Assembly (NCBI GenBank): GCA_023391335.1 | Contig: JAEWBG010000047.1 | Coordinates: 1 to 12,238 of the forward strand | DNA from: Pseudomonadota bacterium | GTDB lineage: Bacteria > Pseudomonadota > Gammaproteobacteria > Steroidobacterales > Steroidobacteraceae | Direction: 5' to 3' | DNA: 12,238 bases | Position numbers and translations under genes: made by a program | The notes under the pieces: generated by a model | Databases searched by the model: none | Told to the model about the DNA's origin: nothing | The model's input: the letters and a program-made list of their open reading frames with translations, nothing else | Shown: piece by piece, positions 1 to 6,870 of the stretch | Layout: every line of letters begins with the position of its first letter | Numbering within the stretch: position 1 is the stretch's first letter

Positions 1-66
1 GGACCATTTGCACCACAGGTCTTGATGCTCCTGCGCGCTCAACTTACGCCATGCTCTTCTGCTCAT
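1..66 (-). CDS. Partial transposase N-terminus, probable IS30-like
   Basis: Only the first 22 codons lie in the window; the gene continues past base 1. The ATG at 66-64 is preceded by a strong GGAGGG Shine-Dalgarno at 73-78. The peptide starts MSRRAWRKLSAQEHQDLW and ends CKWS at the edge. This basic start followed by an L-S/T-x-x-E-x-x-x-L-W-x-x-W helix resembles the N-terminal helix-turn-helix of a group of IS30-family transposases (start of the lineage KLT-x-E-E-R-x-x-LW-x-x-WK), as I recall it. The gene is followed upstream by a candidate inverted-repeat terminus (98-125), which agrees with an insertion-sequence end. With only 22 residues the family call is tentative; another HTH protein is possible. 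Confidence 0.5.
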   Translation of the reverse strand, partial: MSRRAWRKLSAQEHQDLWCKWS

Positions 67-72
67 GCTTCA

Positions 73-78
73 CCCTCC
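73..78 (-). promoter_or_regulatory. Shine-Dalgarno of the partial transposase
   Basis: GGAGGG on the minus strand, six bases before the ATG at 66-64. It is what makes the short truncated reading frame at 1-66 credible as a real gene start. Confidence 0.55.
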
Positions 79-97
79 AGCTCTATCGCTTAAGATG

Positions 98-125
98 GGT
101 GTTGCACTGACCCCTTTAAACCGCC
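98..125. mobile_element. Candidate terminal inverted repeat of an IS30-like element
   Basis: Read on the minus strand this segment begins GGCGGTTTAAAGGGGTCAGT and continues to GCAACACC, about 30 bases upstream of the partial transposase start. A short leader between terminus and transposase start is normal for IS30-family elements, and GGCGG....GCAACACC resembles end sequences I recall from that family. The partner repeat lies outside the window, so neither the exact tip nor a target duplication can be confirmed. If correct, the element inserted just beyond the acs terminator, where it does no damage to acs. Confidence 0.35.
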
Positions 126-327
126 ACACAAAGGACACAAAGAAATCCACGTACGGTAAATGCAGAAGATGCATGCGGACATGATTTTCCATCGATGCGA
201 TACCACAACAAGGCTTAGCTTCGTTGCCGCGCAACTGCAAATGCGCGTTCGCGGACTAGGGTGATTTGCTCTCTCGTTTGGAGCTGCGCCGCCTATCGGC
301 TCATCGGCTCAACAAGTCCGCAAAGAA
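126..327. other. Intergenic stretch without a supported gene
   Basis: Between the candidate IS terminus and the acs terminator I see no reading frame with a plausible start and ribosome site on either strand, no RNA gene and no strong hairpin. Two short overlapping plus-strand frames beginning near 261-266 run over the terminator and into the 3' end of acs, and I do not regard them as genes. The only structure is an A/C-rich segment starting at 121 that is echoed in inverted orientation at 370-394 (see findings). Confidence 0.6.
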
Positions 328-352
328 AAGGCCGGAGTACAACTCCGGCCTT
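328..352 (-). terminator. Rho-independent terminator of acs
   Basis: A perfect 11-bp inverted repeat (arm AAGGCCGGAGT) with a 3-base loop. On the minus strand the stem is followed directly by TTCTTTG, which with the two terminal T of the stem gives a T-rich tract. On the plus strand no such tract follows. It sits about 50 bases past the acs stop codon, so it terminates acs and the transcription coming from the right. Confidence 0.88.
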
Positions 353-401
353 CCTGACTTTGCACTGTGTTTTTATGTGTGCTTTGTGTTGCGTCCGGGT
401 C

Positions 402-2366
402 TTAACTCCCCGAGGACTCAGCCGGACGATTCAACCGATCGCGGACGAGGTACTCGACAACGCCAGGATCCGCCAGCGTCGAGACATCGCCTAAGTTCTC
501 ATGCTCGTTCGCAGCGATCTTGCGCAGGATGCGACGCATGATTTTTCCAGAGCGCGTCTTCGGCAAGCTCGGGGCCCACTGAATGAACTCGGGGCTGGCG
601 ATCGCGCCGATTTCTTTGCGTACCCAATCGCGCAATTCCTTCTTCAAATGATCCGAACCTTCCGCACCTTGGATCAGGGTCACATACACGTAAATGCCTT
701 GGCCCTTGATGTCGTGCGGGAATCCGACGGCCGCGGCTTCTGCCACTAACGGATGCGCAACAAGGGCGCTTTCGATTTCTGCTGTGCCGATGCGATGACC
801 CGCGACGTTCAACACGTCATCGACGCGCCCGGTGATCCAGTAGTAACCATCTTCATCGCGACGTGCGCCGTCACCGGTGAAGTAGCGGCCAGGGAATGTT
901 TTGAAATAGGTATCGATGAAGCGTTGATGATCGCCATATACCGTGCGCATTTGGCCCGGCCAGCTATCCAAGATCACCAAATTGCCTTCGACCTTGCCTT
1001 CGAGGATGTTGCCTTCGTTGTCCACGATGGCAGGCCGCACGCCGAAAAACGGCAATGTCGCAGAGCCGGGCTTTTGATCGATCGCACCCGGCAGAGGCGA
1101 AATCAAAATGCCGCCGGTCTCGGTCTGCCACCACGTATCGACGACGGGGCAGCGATCATCGCCAACGACGCGGTGATACCACTCCCACGCTTCGGGATTG
1201 ATCGGTTCGCCGACGGAGCCGAGCAATCGCAATGAAGCACGCGACCATGCCTTTACCGGGGCTTCGCCTTCCCGCATCAACGCGCGAATCGCGGTAGGTG
1301 CGGTGTAGAAAACGCTGACCTTGTGCTTGTCCACCGTCTGCCAGAATCGACCCGAGTCCGGATAGTTCGGCACGCCTTCGAACATCAGCGTCGTTGAACC
1401 GTTCGCCAGCGGCCCGTAGACGACATAGCTGTGGCCCGTAACCCAGCCGACGTCCGCGGTACACCAATAGATGTCCTCTTCGCGAATGTCGAAGACCAAC
1501 TCGTGCGTCATCGCTGCGAACACCAAGTAACCGCCGCTCGTGTGGAGCACGCCTTTCGGTTTGCCCGTCGATCCAGACGTATAGAGGATAAATAGCGGAT
1601 CCTCGGCATCGACAGCTTCCGGCGCGCACTCCTTCGGCTGGGACTCGACGAGTGCGTTGAAGTACACGTCGCGGCCCGGCTTCATGTGCACCAACGAACC
1701 CATGCGCTGTGCGACGACCACATGCTTGACGCACGCGGTCGTGTCATTTGCGAGTGCTGCGTCGACGTTTGCCTTTAGCGGAATGCGCTTGCCGCCGCGA
1801 ATGCCTTCATCGGCAGTCATCACCACCTCCGATTGGCAATCAGCAATGCGCCCGGCCAGCGCTTCGGACGAGAAGCCGCCGAAGACCACCGAGTGCACGG
1901 CGCCGATGCGCGCACATGCCAGCATTGCCACGGCTGCTTCGGGAATCATCGGCATGTAGATCGTGACGCGATCGCCCTTCTTCACGCCGAGCGACTTCAG
2001 CGCATTTGCGCACTGGCACACGCGCTCGTAGAGCTGCCGATACGTGATGGTTTCCGACAGACGCGGGTCATCCGCTTCCCAAATGATGGCGATCTTGTCG
2101 CCGCGCTTGGCGAGATGGCGATCCAAGCAGTTCGCAGCGACGTTGAGCTTGCCGTCGTAGTACCAGCGGATTCTGAAATCGCGCTCGTCGTAGCTGGTGT
2201 CTTTCACTTTCGTATAAGGCTGGATCCAATCGATGCGCCGACCGATCCGACCCCAAAAGCCACCGGGATCGCGCACGGATTCTTGATACAGCCTTTGGTA
2301 ATCGGCCAGCTTGAGATGCGCGAGCGCTGCGAAATCGGCCGCGACTTTGTAGATTTTTGAGCTCAT
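402..2366 (-). CDS. acs: Acetyl-CoA synthetase (AMP-forming)
   Basis: Activates acetate to acetyl-CoA through an acetyl-AMP intermediate (EC 6.2.1.1) in the cytoplasm, the high-affinity acetate-assimilation route. The protein has 654 residues, close to the usual 650 or so. The N-terminal ACS domain is followed by the ATP-binding P-loop TSGSTGKPKG at 263-272, the acyl pocket motif DTWWQTETGG at 410-419 (the tryptophans restrict the enzyme to short acyl groups), TGDG at 498-501, the hinge motif GRVDDVLNVAGHR at 513-525 and the C-terminal PKTRSGKIMRR. Lys608 in that last motif is the catalytic lysine that protein acetyltransferases modify in homologues, so regulation by reversible acetylation is likely by family. 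The ATG at 2366 has no strong Shine-Dalgarno. The gene lies 179 bases after the HIT-family gene and ends in a terminator. No truncation or missing motif is visible. Confidence 0.97.
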   Translation of the reverse strand: MSSKIYKVAADFAALAHLKLADYQRLYQESVRDPGGFWGRIGRRIDWIQPYTKVKDTSYDERDFRIRWYYDGKLNVAANCLDRHLAKRGDKIAIIWEADDPRLSETITYRQLYERVCQCANALKSLGVKKGDRVTIYMPMIPEAAVAMLACARIGAVHSVVFGGFSSEALAGRIADCQSEVVMTADEGIRGGKRIPLKANVDAALANDTTACVKHVVVAQRMGSLVHMKPGRDVYFNALVESQPKECAPEAVDAEDPLFILYTSGSTGKPKGVLHTSGGYLVFAAMTHELVFDIREEDIYWCTADVGWVTGHSYVVYGPLANGSTTLMFEGVPNYPDSGRFWQTVDKHKVSVFYTAPTAIRALMREGEAPVKAWSRASLRLLGSVGEPINPEAWEWYHRVVGDDRCPVVDTWWQTETGGILISPLPGAIDQKPGSATLPFFGVRPAIVDNEGNILEGKVEGNLVILDSWPGQMRTVYGDHQRFIDTYFKTFPGRYFTGDGARRDEDGYYWITGRVDDVLNVAGHRIGTAEIESALVAHPLVAEAAAVGFPHDIKGQGIYVYVTLIQGAEGSDHLKKELRDWVRKEIGAIASPEFIQWAPSLPKTRSGKIMRRILRKIAANEHENLGDVSTLADPGVVEYLVRDRLNRPAESSGS

Positions 2367-2545
2367 CGGAGTGCTGTTCCGGTCTTTAGACTGCGCAAAG
2401 ACTAGCGCAATTGCGAGCCAGTGGGGCGCAGGAACGAGGGTTAGACTTTAGTCGAAGATGGCGCAAGCCAATCGCAAGTCCGCAGTTCATCGATCGAGTG
2501 AGGCATCGAACCGCCTGCGCTGCTTGACCGATCTTTGCAGCGAAC

Positions 2546-2971
2546 TCAGCGGCCCAATGCCGCCCGAATCTTCGCAGCGTGCGCTTCCAGCGTCTGCTTG
2601 TCCGCCATCTCCCGTCCGTGTGGGCGCATCGGGACACCTTCGTAGCAGGGGATGATGTGGAAGTGAATATGGAAAACGGTTTGGCCGGCCGCAGGCTCAT
2701 TGAATTGTGCGATCCGCACTCCCGCCGGAGAGAATGCTTGACGCACGCCTTTGGCGACATGCTGCGTCGCGCGAATCAAGGTCCCGAGATCGTCGGGGCT
2801 GATATCGAAGAGATTGCGTGCCGGGCTCTTACTGATGACGAGCGTGTGACCTTCGGCCTGTGGCATCACATCCATGAACGCCAACGTAGCCTCGTCTTCG
2901 TAGACGCGTGCGGCGGGAATTTCTCCGCGCAGGATTTTGGCGAAGACGTTGTTGGAGTCGTACGTGTTCAT
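2546..2971 (-). CDS. HIT (histidine triad) family hydrolase
   Basis: A 141-residue cytoplasmic protein of the HIT superfamily, whose members hydrolyse nucleotidyl phosphoramidates, dinucleoside polyphosphates or related substrates. The N-terminal FAKILRGEIPAARVYED and the FMDVMPQAEGHTLVISK segment are typical of the HinT/Fhit-like group. The signature HIHFHII starts at residue 101 and gives histidines 101, 103 and 105; the middle one, His103, is the expected nucleophile. The long C-terminal tail after the triad (residues 109-141) differs from the short tail of E. coli HinT, so I do not assign the hinT symbol. Its ATG overlaps the stop of the DUF4404-like gene by four bases (ATGA), which implies translational coupling, with an AAAGG-type ribosome site upstream. 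The exact substrate cannot be read from sequence. Confidence 0.93.
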   Translation of the reverse strand: MNTYDSNNVFAKILRGEIPAARVYEDEATLAFMDVMPQAEGHTLVISKSPARNLFDISPDDLGTLIRATQHVAKGVRQAFSPAGVRIAQFNEPAAGQTVFHIHFHIIPCYEGVPMRPHGREMADKQTLEAHAAKIRAALGR

Positions 2972-3234
2972 ATGCCGGCCTTTCCGAGTGCGTCCACCAC
3001 GCGTCGCAACGCCGCGCCCAACGATGGATGTTCCGCTTCGAAATGCACGGCCAGTTCATCGAGCCGATCGATCAGCGATTGGTTTGCGGACTCGTCCTCG
3101 CCGGGCTGTCCCAACAACCGCGTGATGTCCGCGAGCATCGAGATCAGCAGTTCGCGTTCCTCGGGGCTTACGGACTGCATTTGTCTGAGCGCCGCTTGAG
3201 CTTGGGCGAGTTGCAGTCTTTGATCGGTGTTCAT
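2968..3234 (-). CDS. DUF4404-like small protein
   Basis: An 88-residue acidic, helical protein beginning MNTDQRLQLAQAQAALRQM. The segment ERELLISMLADITRLL and the end HPSLGAALRRVVDALGKAGI match what I recall of the DUF4404 family, small proteins of unknown function found in gammaproteobacteria. No signal peptide, membrane segment or cysteines are visible, so it should be cytosolic. The frame stays open upstream to 3447, but that extension only shadows the preceding gene. The ATG at 3234 is preferred because it overlaps the upstream stop as ATGA and carries AAGGG a few bases before it. It is also coupled to the HIT gene downstream by a second ATGA overlap. The role is unknown; the coupling suggests roughly equal production of the three proteins. 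Confidence 0.8.
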   Translation of the reverse strand: MNTDQRLQLAQAQAALRQMQSVSPEERELLISMLADITRLLGQPGEDESANQSLIDRLDELAVHFEAEHPSLGAALRRVVDALGKAGI

Positions 3235-4058
3235 GAACGTCCCTTGTGCATTCCGCCCTGCATTGTCTCTTGCTTGGTGTATCCGGAGGGAATGTCGAAC
3301 GTCGAAGCGGGCAGCGACTGGCTTTGAATCGAACGCAGCGTAGTTTCGGTCACCGCTTTGCCGTTTTCGAATCTGCGCGTCAGTACCGGAATGCCGCCCA
3401 ACTGTGCATAGTTGGTCGCCTGACGATCCATCATCTGTTGCATCCAAGGCGAATCCAGTGCCTTGAGCATGTCTTGCATCATGGCCTGCATTTTTTGAGC
3501 GGCGGCCATCAGATCGTCCGATCCTTTAAGGCTTGCGGAAGGAACGACACAGAATTCTTGCTGGACGACGCCGTCCTCGACCACTTCCGCATACTTGCAG
3601 CTATAGCCGGCGACTTTGTCAGTGCGCGAGGTCTTGCGGATTTCTTGCGTTTTCTGCTGCCCCGTGCCCGGCATCGACTTGCCCATCATCTTTTCGATCT
3701 GAGCACGTTGTTCCGGGGACATCTGCGCAAGCTGCTCCTGCATTTGTTTGAGCGCGGGACTGATTTGCTCCGCCATTTTCTTCAGCGACTCACGATCCAT
3801 CGAGCTGTACGTTTTGTTCTTGGTGTTGAGCACGAAGATGGTGTCATCTTTGAAGATCGTGATGCCGTTGTGATCGGGCGAGTCCACGCGCAGGTTGCCG
3901 TCCTGAGCCGAGACGGTGACGACTGCGTCGGCTTCTTTCTTATCGAGTTGATGCTCGACGCTTTGCATAGTCGTGCCGGCAAACGCACTCAGTGCAAGTA
4001 GGCTTAAGGGCAATGCCACCAAGTGTTCGATACGGAAGTGGGACATCAACGGATACAT
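3231..4058 (-). CDS. Exported DUF4412-like protein
   Basis: A 275-residue predicted secreted protein, first gene of a three-gene operon. Residues 1-27 form a signal peptide: hydrophobic core LVALPLSLLALS, then AFA before the probable cleavage site between Ala27 and Gly28. The mature part opens with a beta-rich domain (about 30-88), then a Met/Gln-rich helical stretch (about 90-130: KMAEQISPALKQMQEQLAQM and MSPEQRAQIEKMM), a section with two cysteines (Cys154 and Cys170) that could form a disulphide, a second Met/Gln-rich helix (about 180-212), and a C-terminal FDIPSGYTKQ segment. The PSGY ending and overall plan recall DUF4412 proteins, which have no established function. The ATG at 4058 is chosen over the internal ATG at 4046 because GGAG lies six bases before it. 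Metal binding by the methionines is conceivable but not shown. Confidence 0.82.
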   Translation of the reverse strand: MYPLMSHFRIEHLVALPLSLLALSAFAGTTMQSVEHQLDKKEADAVVTVSAQDGNLRVDSPDHNGITIFKDDTIFVLNTKNKTYSSMDRESLKKMAEQISPALKQMQEQLAQMSPEQRAQIEKMMGKSMPGTGQQKTQEIRKTSRTDKVAGYSCKYAEVVEDGVVQQEFCVVPSASLKGSDDLMAAAQKMQAMMQDMLKALDSPWMQQMMDRQATNYAQLGGIPVLTRRFENGKAVTETTLRSIQSQSLPASTFDIPSGYTKQETMQGGMHKGRS

Positions 4059-4064
4059 GCAGTG

Positions 4065-4068
4065 CTCC
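4065..4068 (-). promoter_or_regulatory. Shine-Dalgarno deciding the DUF4412-like start
   Basis: GGAG on the minus strand, six bases before the ATG at 4058. The alternative in-frame ATG at 4046 has no comparable site, so the longer protein with five extra N-terminal residues is preferred. Confidence 0.5.
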
Positions 4069-4092
4069 GAGGCGACAAGTGCTGAGAAAAAC

Positions 4093-4122
4093 GTTCTAAG
4101 CCACGGACGCGTTCGGCGTCAA
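4093..4122 (-). promoter_or_regulatory. Possible sigma70-type promoter for the DUF4412/DUF4404/HIT operon
   Basis: On the minus strand TTGACG (4117-4122, five of six matches to the -35 consensus) is followed after 18 bases by TAGAAC (4093-4098, four of six matches to -10). Transcription would start near 4086 and give a leader of about 30 bases before the DUF4412-like gene. It lies in the 93-base gap after hrpB. A 5-bp hairpin (GACGC/GCGTC, 4106-4120) overlaps the -35 box and lacks an adjoining T-tract, so it is not a convincing terminator. Confidence 0.35.
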
Positions 4123-4151
4123 TGTTGAAGATAGCCATTGTCATTATGCGA

Positions 4152-6698
4152 TCAGGACGGACGTCTTTTCGCACGCGAGGTCGCCTCGGCCGTAAGCGGA
4201 TCCTCCGGCCAGTGATGTTTGGGATAGCGGCCCTTGAGTTCTTTTTTCACATCCGGGTAGCCGCGGGCCCAGAAGCTCATCAGGTCACGCGTAACTTGGA
4301 CCGGGCGATGCGCGGGAGACAGCAATTCCAGCGTTAGTGGGATTGCACCGTCGGCAATCGCAGGCGTCGCGCGCATTCCAAACACTTCCTGCAATCGCAC
4401 CGACACGGTGGGCGACTCGCTCTCATAGTCGATCGGGATTCTCGATCCGCTTGGAACGGCCAGATGAGTAGGCGCAAAAGCATTGAGACGTTGTTGTGCG
4501 TCCCAAGGCAACATCGAAAGCAAGATCGCGTGCATGTCTAGTCGCGCCAAATGCGATCGTCGCATGATGTCGTCAAGCCAGGGCGGCAGCCAGTCCTCGA
4601 GCGATGCGAGCAAAGTCGAGTCTGAAACTTGGGGCCAGGCCGCAGTGTTCCGCGTATCGGTGCGTCGAGCGAACTCGATACGTTGCTGCAGAGCACGCGC
4701 CTCCTTCGTCCACGGCAGCGTGTCCAAGCCCAGTTGTCGAATCCCTTCGAGCACCGCGACCGCAATTCGATCCTTGGGCGGGTGATCCAAACGACGTTCC
4801 AAGAGCTTCAATGCGCCCAGCCATTGTTCGCGTTGCGCGATGACGGCCTGTTCGCGCGAATCCCATTCCACGCGAGTGCGCGTCTCAATGCGATCGGACC
4901 AATCAGTCTCAAGTTCATGACGCGTGATCGGGGCGGCAAGGCGAATGCTTGCATCGCGACCGCGACCTTCCAACTCGGCGGCGACCAAGAATTCAGATTG
5001 CGCAAGCGACTGTGCATCAGGCAATTGCGCGCCTCGCCCGCTGGAGAGTACGTAGCGTCCGTCCGTACCACGCGATTGCGCGATCCGATCCGGATACGCA
5101 AACGCGAGCAAGCGACCTGCATTCGCGTCAGAAGTGGCTGCGTTATCGTTCTTTCCGGATGAGATCTGCCGCTGCAGCAACTGAATCGAACGTTGCACAC
5201 GCGAGCGGCCCGCCGCGTCGATGCGTGCGCCCGGTGGAGCTGAGCCGTGCAATGCGTCCAATCGATGTCTCAGATCCACATCGCGGTGCGACCCGTCAAA
5301 TCGCAAGATGTCGCGCTCCGCCAGCAATGCCGCAATTTCGATCGCGGTGCGACTTTGGCCTAAGTCGCGAGCTCGCAGACACATGTGCGCCAGACGCGGA
5401 TGCGTACTGAGTTCCGCCATCGCACGCCCGTGCGCGGTGATCCGGCCCTGCGCATCCAGCGCTTGCAACGACTTCAGCAGATCCGCAGCTTGGTTGTACG
5501 TCGCCGTAGGAGGCGTATCGAGCCACTGCAGGTTGGAGGGATCTACAACGCCCCACTGCGCAAGCTCGAGTACCAACGGGGCTAGATCGGCTTCCAGAAT
5601 CTCCGGCGGCGTATGTGCAATCAGCGCAGCATCTTCGCTTTCGGTCCACAACCGATAACACACGCCCGGCGCGGTGCGGCCGGCGCGGCCTCGGCGTTGG
5701 TCGGCAGACGCACGCGAGATCCGCACCGATTCCAATCGGCTCATCCCGCTCGCCGGATCGAAGCGCGCACGCCGCGCCCATCCCGAATCCACCACGATGC
5801 AAACACCTTCGATGGTCAAACTGGTTTCTGCGATGTTCGTTGCGAGCACCACTTTGCGCAAGCCAGTCGTGGCCGGTCGCAGTGCTGCGTCTTGATCCGC
5901 GAGCGACAAATCGCCAAAGAGCGGCAGTAGTTGAACGTGTTTCGGCAGATGCATCTCCTGCAACAATCGCTGCGTCCGCAGAATCTCGCCTTGCCCCGCC
6001 AAGAACACGAGCACATCGCCCTCGTGCTCTTCGATCGCACGTGCAACGACGTTGGCGGCTAAGTTGGGAATGTCGCGTTCGCTCGTCACGGTCCGCGCGC
6101 GATCGCTCGGTGGATTGCGGTAATGCGTCTCGATCGGAAACATTCGACCGCTGGCACTCACGGTGGGCGCATTTCCAAGTAGCGCTGCGATCTTTTCGGT
6201 GTGCAGCGTTGCGGACATGACGAGAAGGCGCAGATCTTCGCGAAGCGTCTGTTGTGCATCGAGACACAATGCAAGTCCGAGGTCGGCATTCAGACTGCGC
6301 TCGTGGAATTCATCGAAAATCACGATGCCGATACCTTCGAGCGCTTGGTCGCGTTGCAGCCAGCGCGTGAGGATGCCCTCGGTCACCACTTCGATGCGCG
6401 TGGACTTGCTGACCTTCGTTTCAAGCCGCGTGCGGAAGCCAACGGACTCGCCCACCGGCTCACCTAGCATTTGCGACATGCGCTGCGCGACAGCTCGTGC
6501 CGCAAGCCGCCGCGGCTCGAGCATCAGGATCTTTTCATTGCGACTTGCAACGCTCTCCAACAGCGCAAGCGGCACGCGCGTGGATTTACCCGCACCGGGC
6601 GGAGCCTCGAGCACAACGTTGCGATGCGCAGCCATGGCGGCCCGAAGCTCGGGCAGCGCAGATTCGATGGGCAGAGTGGTGAGGTTGGGGTTGGGCAC
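4152..6698 (-). CDS. hrpB: ATP-dependent helicase HrpB
   Basis: An 848-residue DEAH/RHA-family helicase of the HrpB type, normal in length and complete. Near the N-terminus is the Walker A motif APPGAGKST (32-40), then EPRRLAAR (61-68), the DEFH box (129-132, in FDEFHERSLNADL), SAT (162-164), ATNIAETSLTIEGV (286-299) and motif VI QRRGRAGR (334-341). The middle holds helicase-associated domains, and the end (HHWPEDPLTAEATSRAKRR) is the typical HrpB C-terminus. In E. coli hrpB is a dispensable putative RNA helicase of undefined role. The start codon is GTG at 6698 with no obvious Shine-Dalgarno. No downstream ATG can serve, since the first internal Met (residue 22) would leave only about ten residues before the P-loop. 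The leader contains heptamer-type repeats. A gap of 93 bases separates it from the next operon. Confidence 0.96.
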   Translation of the reverse strand: MPNPNLTTLPIESALPELRAAMAAHRNVVLEAPPGAGKSTRVPLALLESVASRNEKILMLEPRRLAARAVAQRMSQMLGEPVGESVGFRTRLETKVSKSTRIEVVTEGILTRWLQRDQALEGIGIVIFDEFHERSLNADLGLALCLDAQQTLREDLRLLVMSATLHTEKIAALLGNAPTVSASGRMFPIETHYRNPPSDRARTVTSERDIPNLAANVVARAIEEHEGDVLVFLAGQGEILRTQRLLQEMHLPKHVQLLPLFGDLSLADQDAALRPATTGLRKVVLATNIAETSLTIEGVCIVVDSGWARRARFDPASGMSRLESVRISRASADQRRGRAGRTAPGVCYRLWTESEDAALIAHTPPEILEADLAPLVLELAQWGVVDPSNLQWLDTPPTATYNQAADLLKSLQALDAQGRITAHGRAMAELSTHPRLAHMCLRARDLGQSRTAIEIAALLAERDILRFDGSHRDVDLRHRLDALHGSAPPGARIDAAGRSRVQRSIQLLQRQISSGKNDNAATSDANAGRLLAFAYPDRIAQSRGTDGRYVLSSGRGAQLPDAQSLAQSEFLVAAELEGRGRDASIRLAAPITRHELETDWSDRIETRTRVEWDSREQAVIAQREQWLGALKLLERRLDHPPKDRIAVAVLEGIRQLGLDTLPWTKEARALQQRIEFARRTDTRNTAAWPQVSDSTLLASLEDWLPPWLDDIMRRSHLARLDMHAILLSMLPWDAQQRLNAFAPTHLAVPSGSRIPIDYESESPTVSVRLQEVFGMRATPAIADGAIPLTLELLSPAHRPVQVTRDLMSFWARGYPDVKKELKGRYPKHHWPEDPLTAEATSRAKRRPS

Positions 6699-6714
6699 GG
6701 GAATTGGCTTCGCT

Positions 6715-6742
6715 GGCTGGGGGCTTTGGGCTGGAGACTATG
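6715..6742. repeat. Degenerate heptamer tandem repeat upstream of hrpB
   Basis: Four units in 7-base phase on the plus strand: ggctggg, ggctttg, ggctgga, gactatg. It starts 16 bases upstream of the hrpB start codon. The same GGCTGGA unit recurs in inverted orientation at 6831-6851, so the hrpB leader region is bracketed by two related arrays pointing in opposite directions. Confidence 0.55.
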
Positions 6743-6830
6743 GGAGCCCGAATCGGAGGAATGCGGAATAGGAAAGAGCGCGATGTCGGGTAGCCTCAAC
6801 CGCGACGAGAGTGCGACCGGATCTTCGTGG

Positions 6831-6851
6831 CTCCAGCCTCCAGCCTCTAGC
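6831..6851. repeat. Heptamer tandem repeat after the binding-protein/OmpA gene
   Basis: Three units in 7-base phase on the plus strand: ctccagc twice, then ctctagc. On the minus strand these read GCTGGAG/GCTAGAG, the inverted counterpart of the array at 6715-6742. It lies about 20 bases past the stop codon of the gene ending at 6871. The whole 172-base gap (6699-6870) holds no gene that I can support. Confidence 0.6.
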
Positions 6852-6870
6852 CCTACAGCCGGCGAAGCCT

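Noticed and set aside
753..1235. Long plus-strand open frame (160 codons) inside acs
   Set aside because: It lies wholly antisense to a textbook Acs protein with all motifs intact. It has no recognisable domain and no ribosome site. GC-rich codon use often opens such frames.
2383..2410. TTGCGC / TAAAGA pair with 16-base spacing before acs
   Set aside because: Both boxes are weak and the start site would leave only about ten bases of leader. It is too poor to call, and acs may use another promoter in the 179-base gap.
2968..3447. Longer 159-residue version of the DUF4404-like protein
   Set aside because: The first 71 residues would be read from the other frame of the exported-protein gene and look like shadow sequence. 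The ATGA overlap and AAGGG site favour the start at 3234.
3246..4001. Plus-strand open frame of 251 codons
   Set aside because: It is antisense to the exported DUF4412-like gene, which has a signal peptide, a ribosome site and operon coupling. The antisense protein is a His/Leu/Arg-rich shadow.
4106..4120. Hairpin GACGC/GCGTC as an hrpB terminator
   Set aside because: The stem is only 5 bp, and the T-run on the minus strand comes about 15 bases later, so intrinsic termination is doubtful.
5296..6267. Minus-strand 323-codon frame overlapping hrpB in another phase
   Set aside because: Arg/Ala/Ser-rich shadow composition. The helicase motifs in the correct frame are uninterrupted from end to end.
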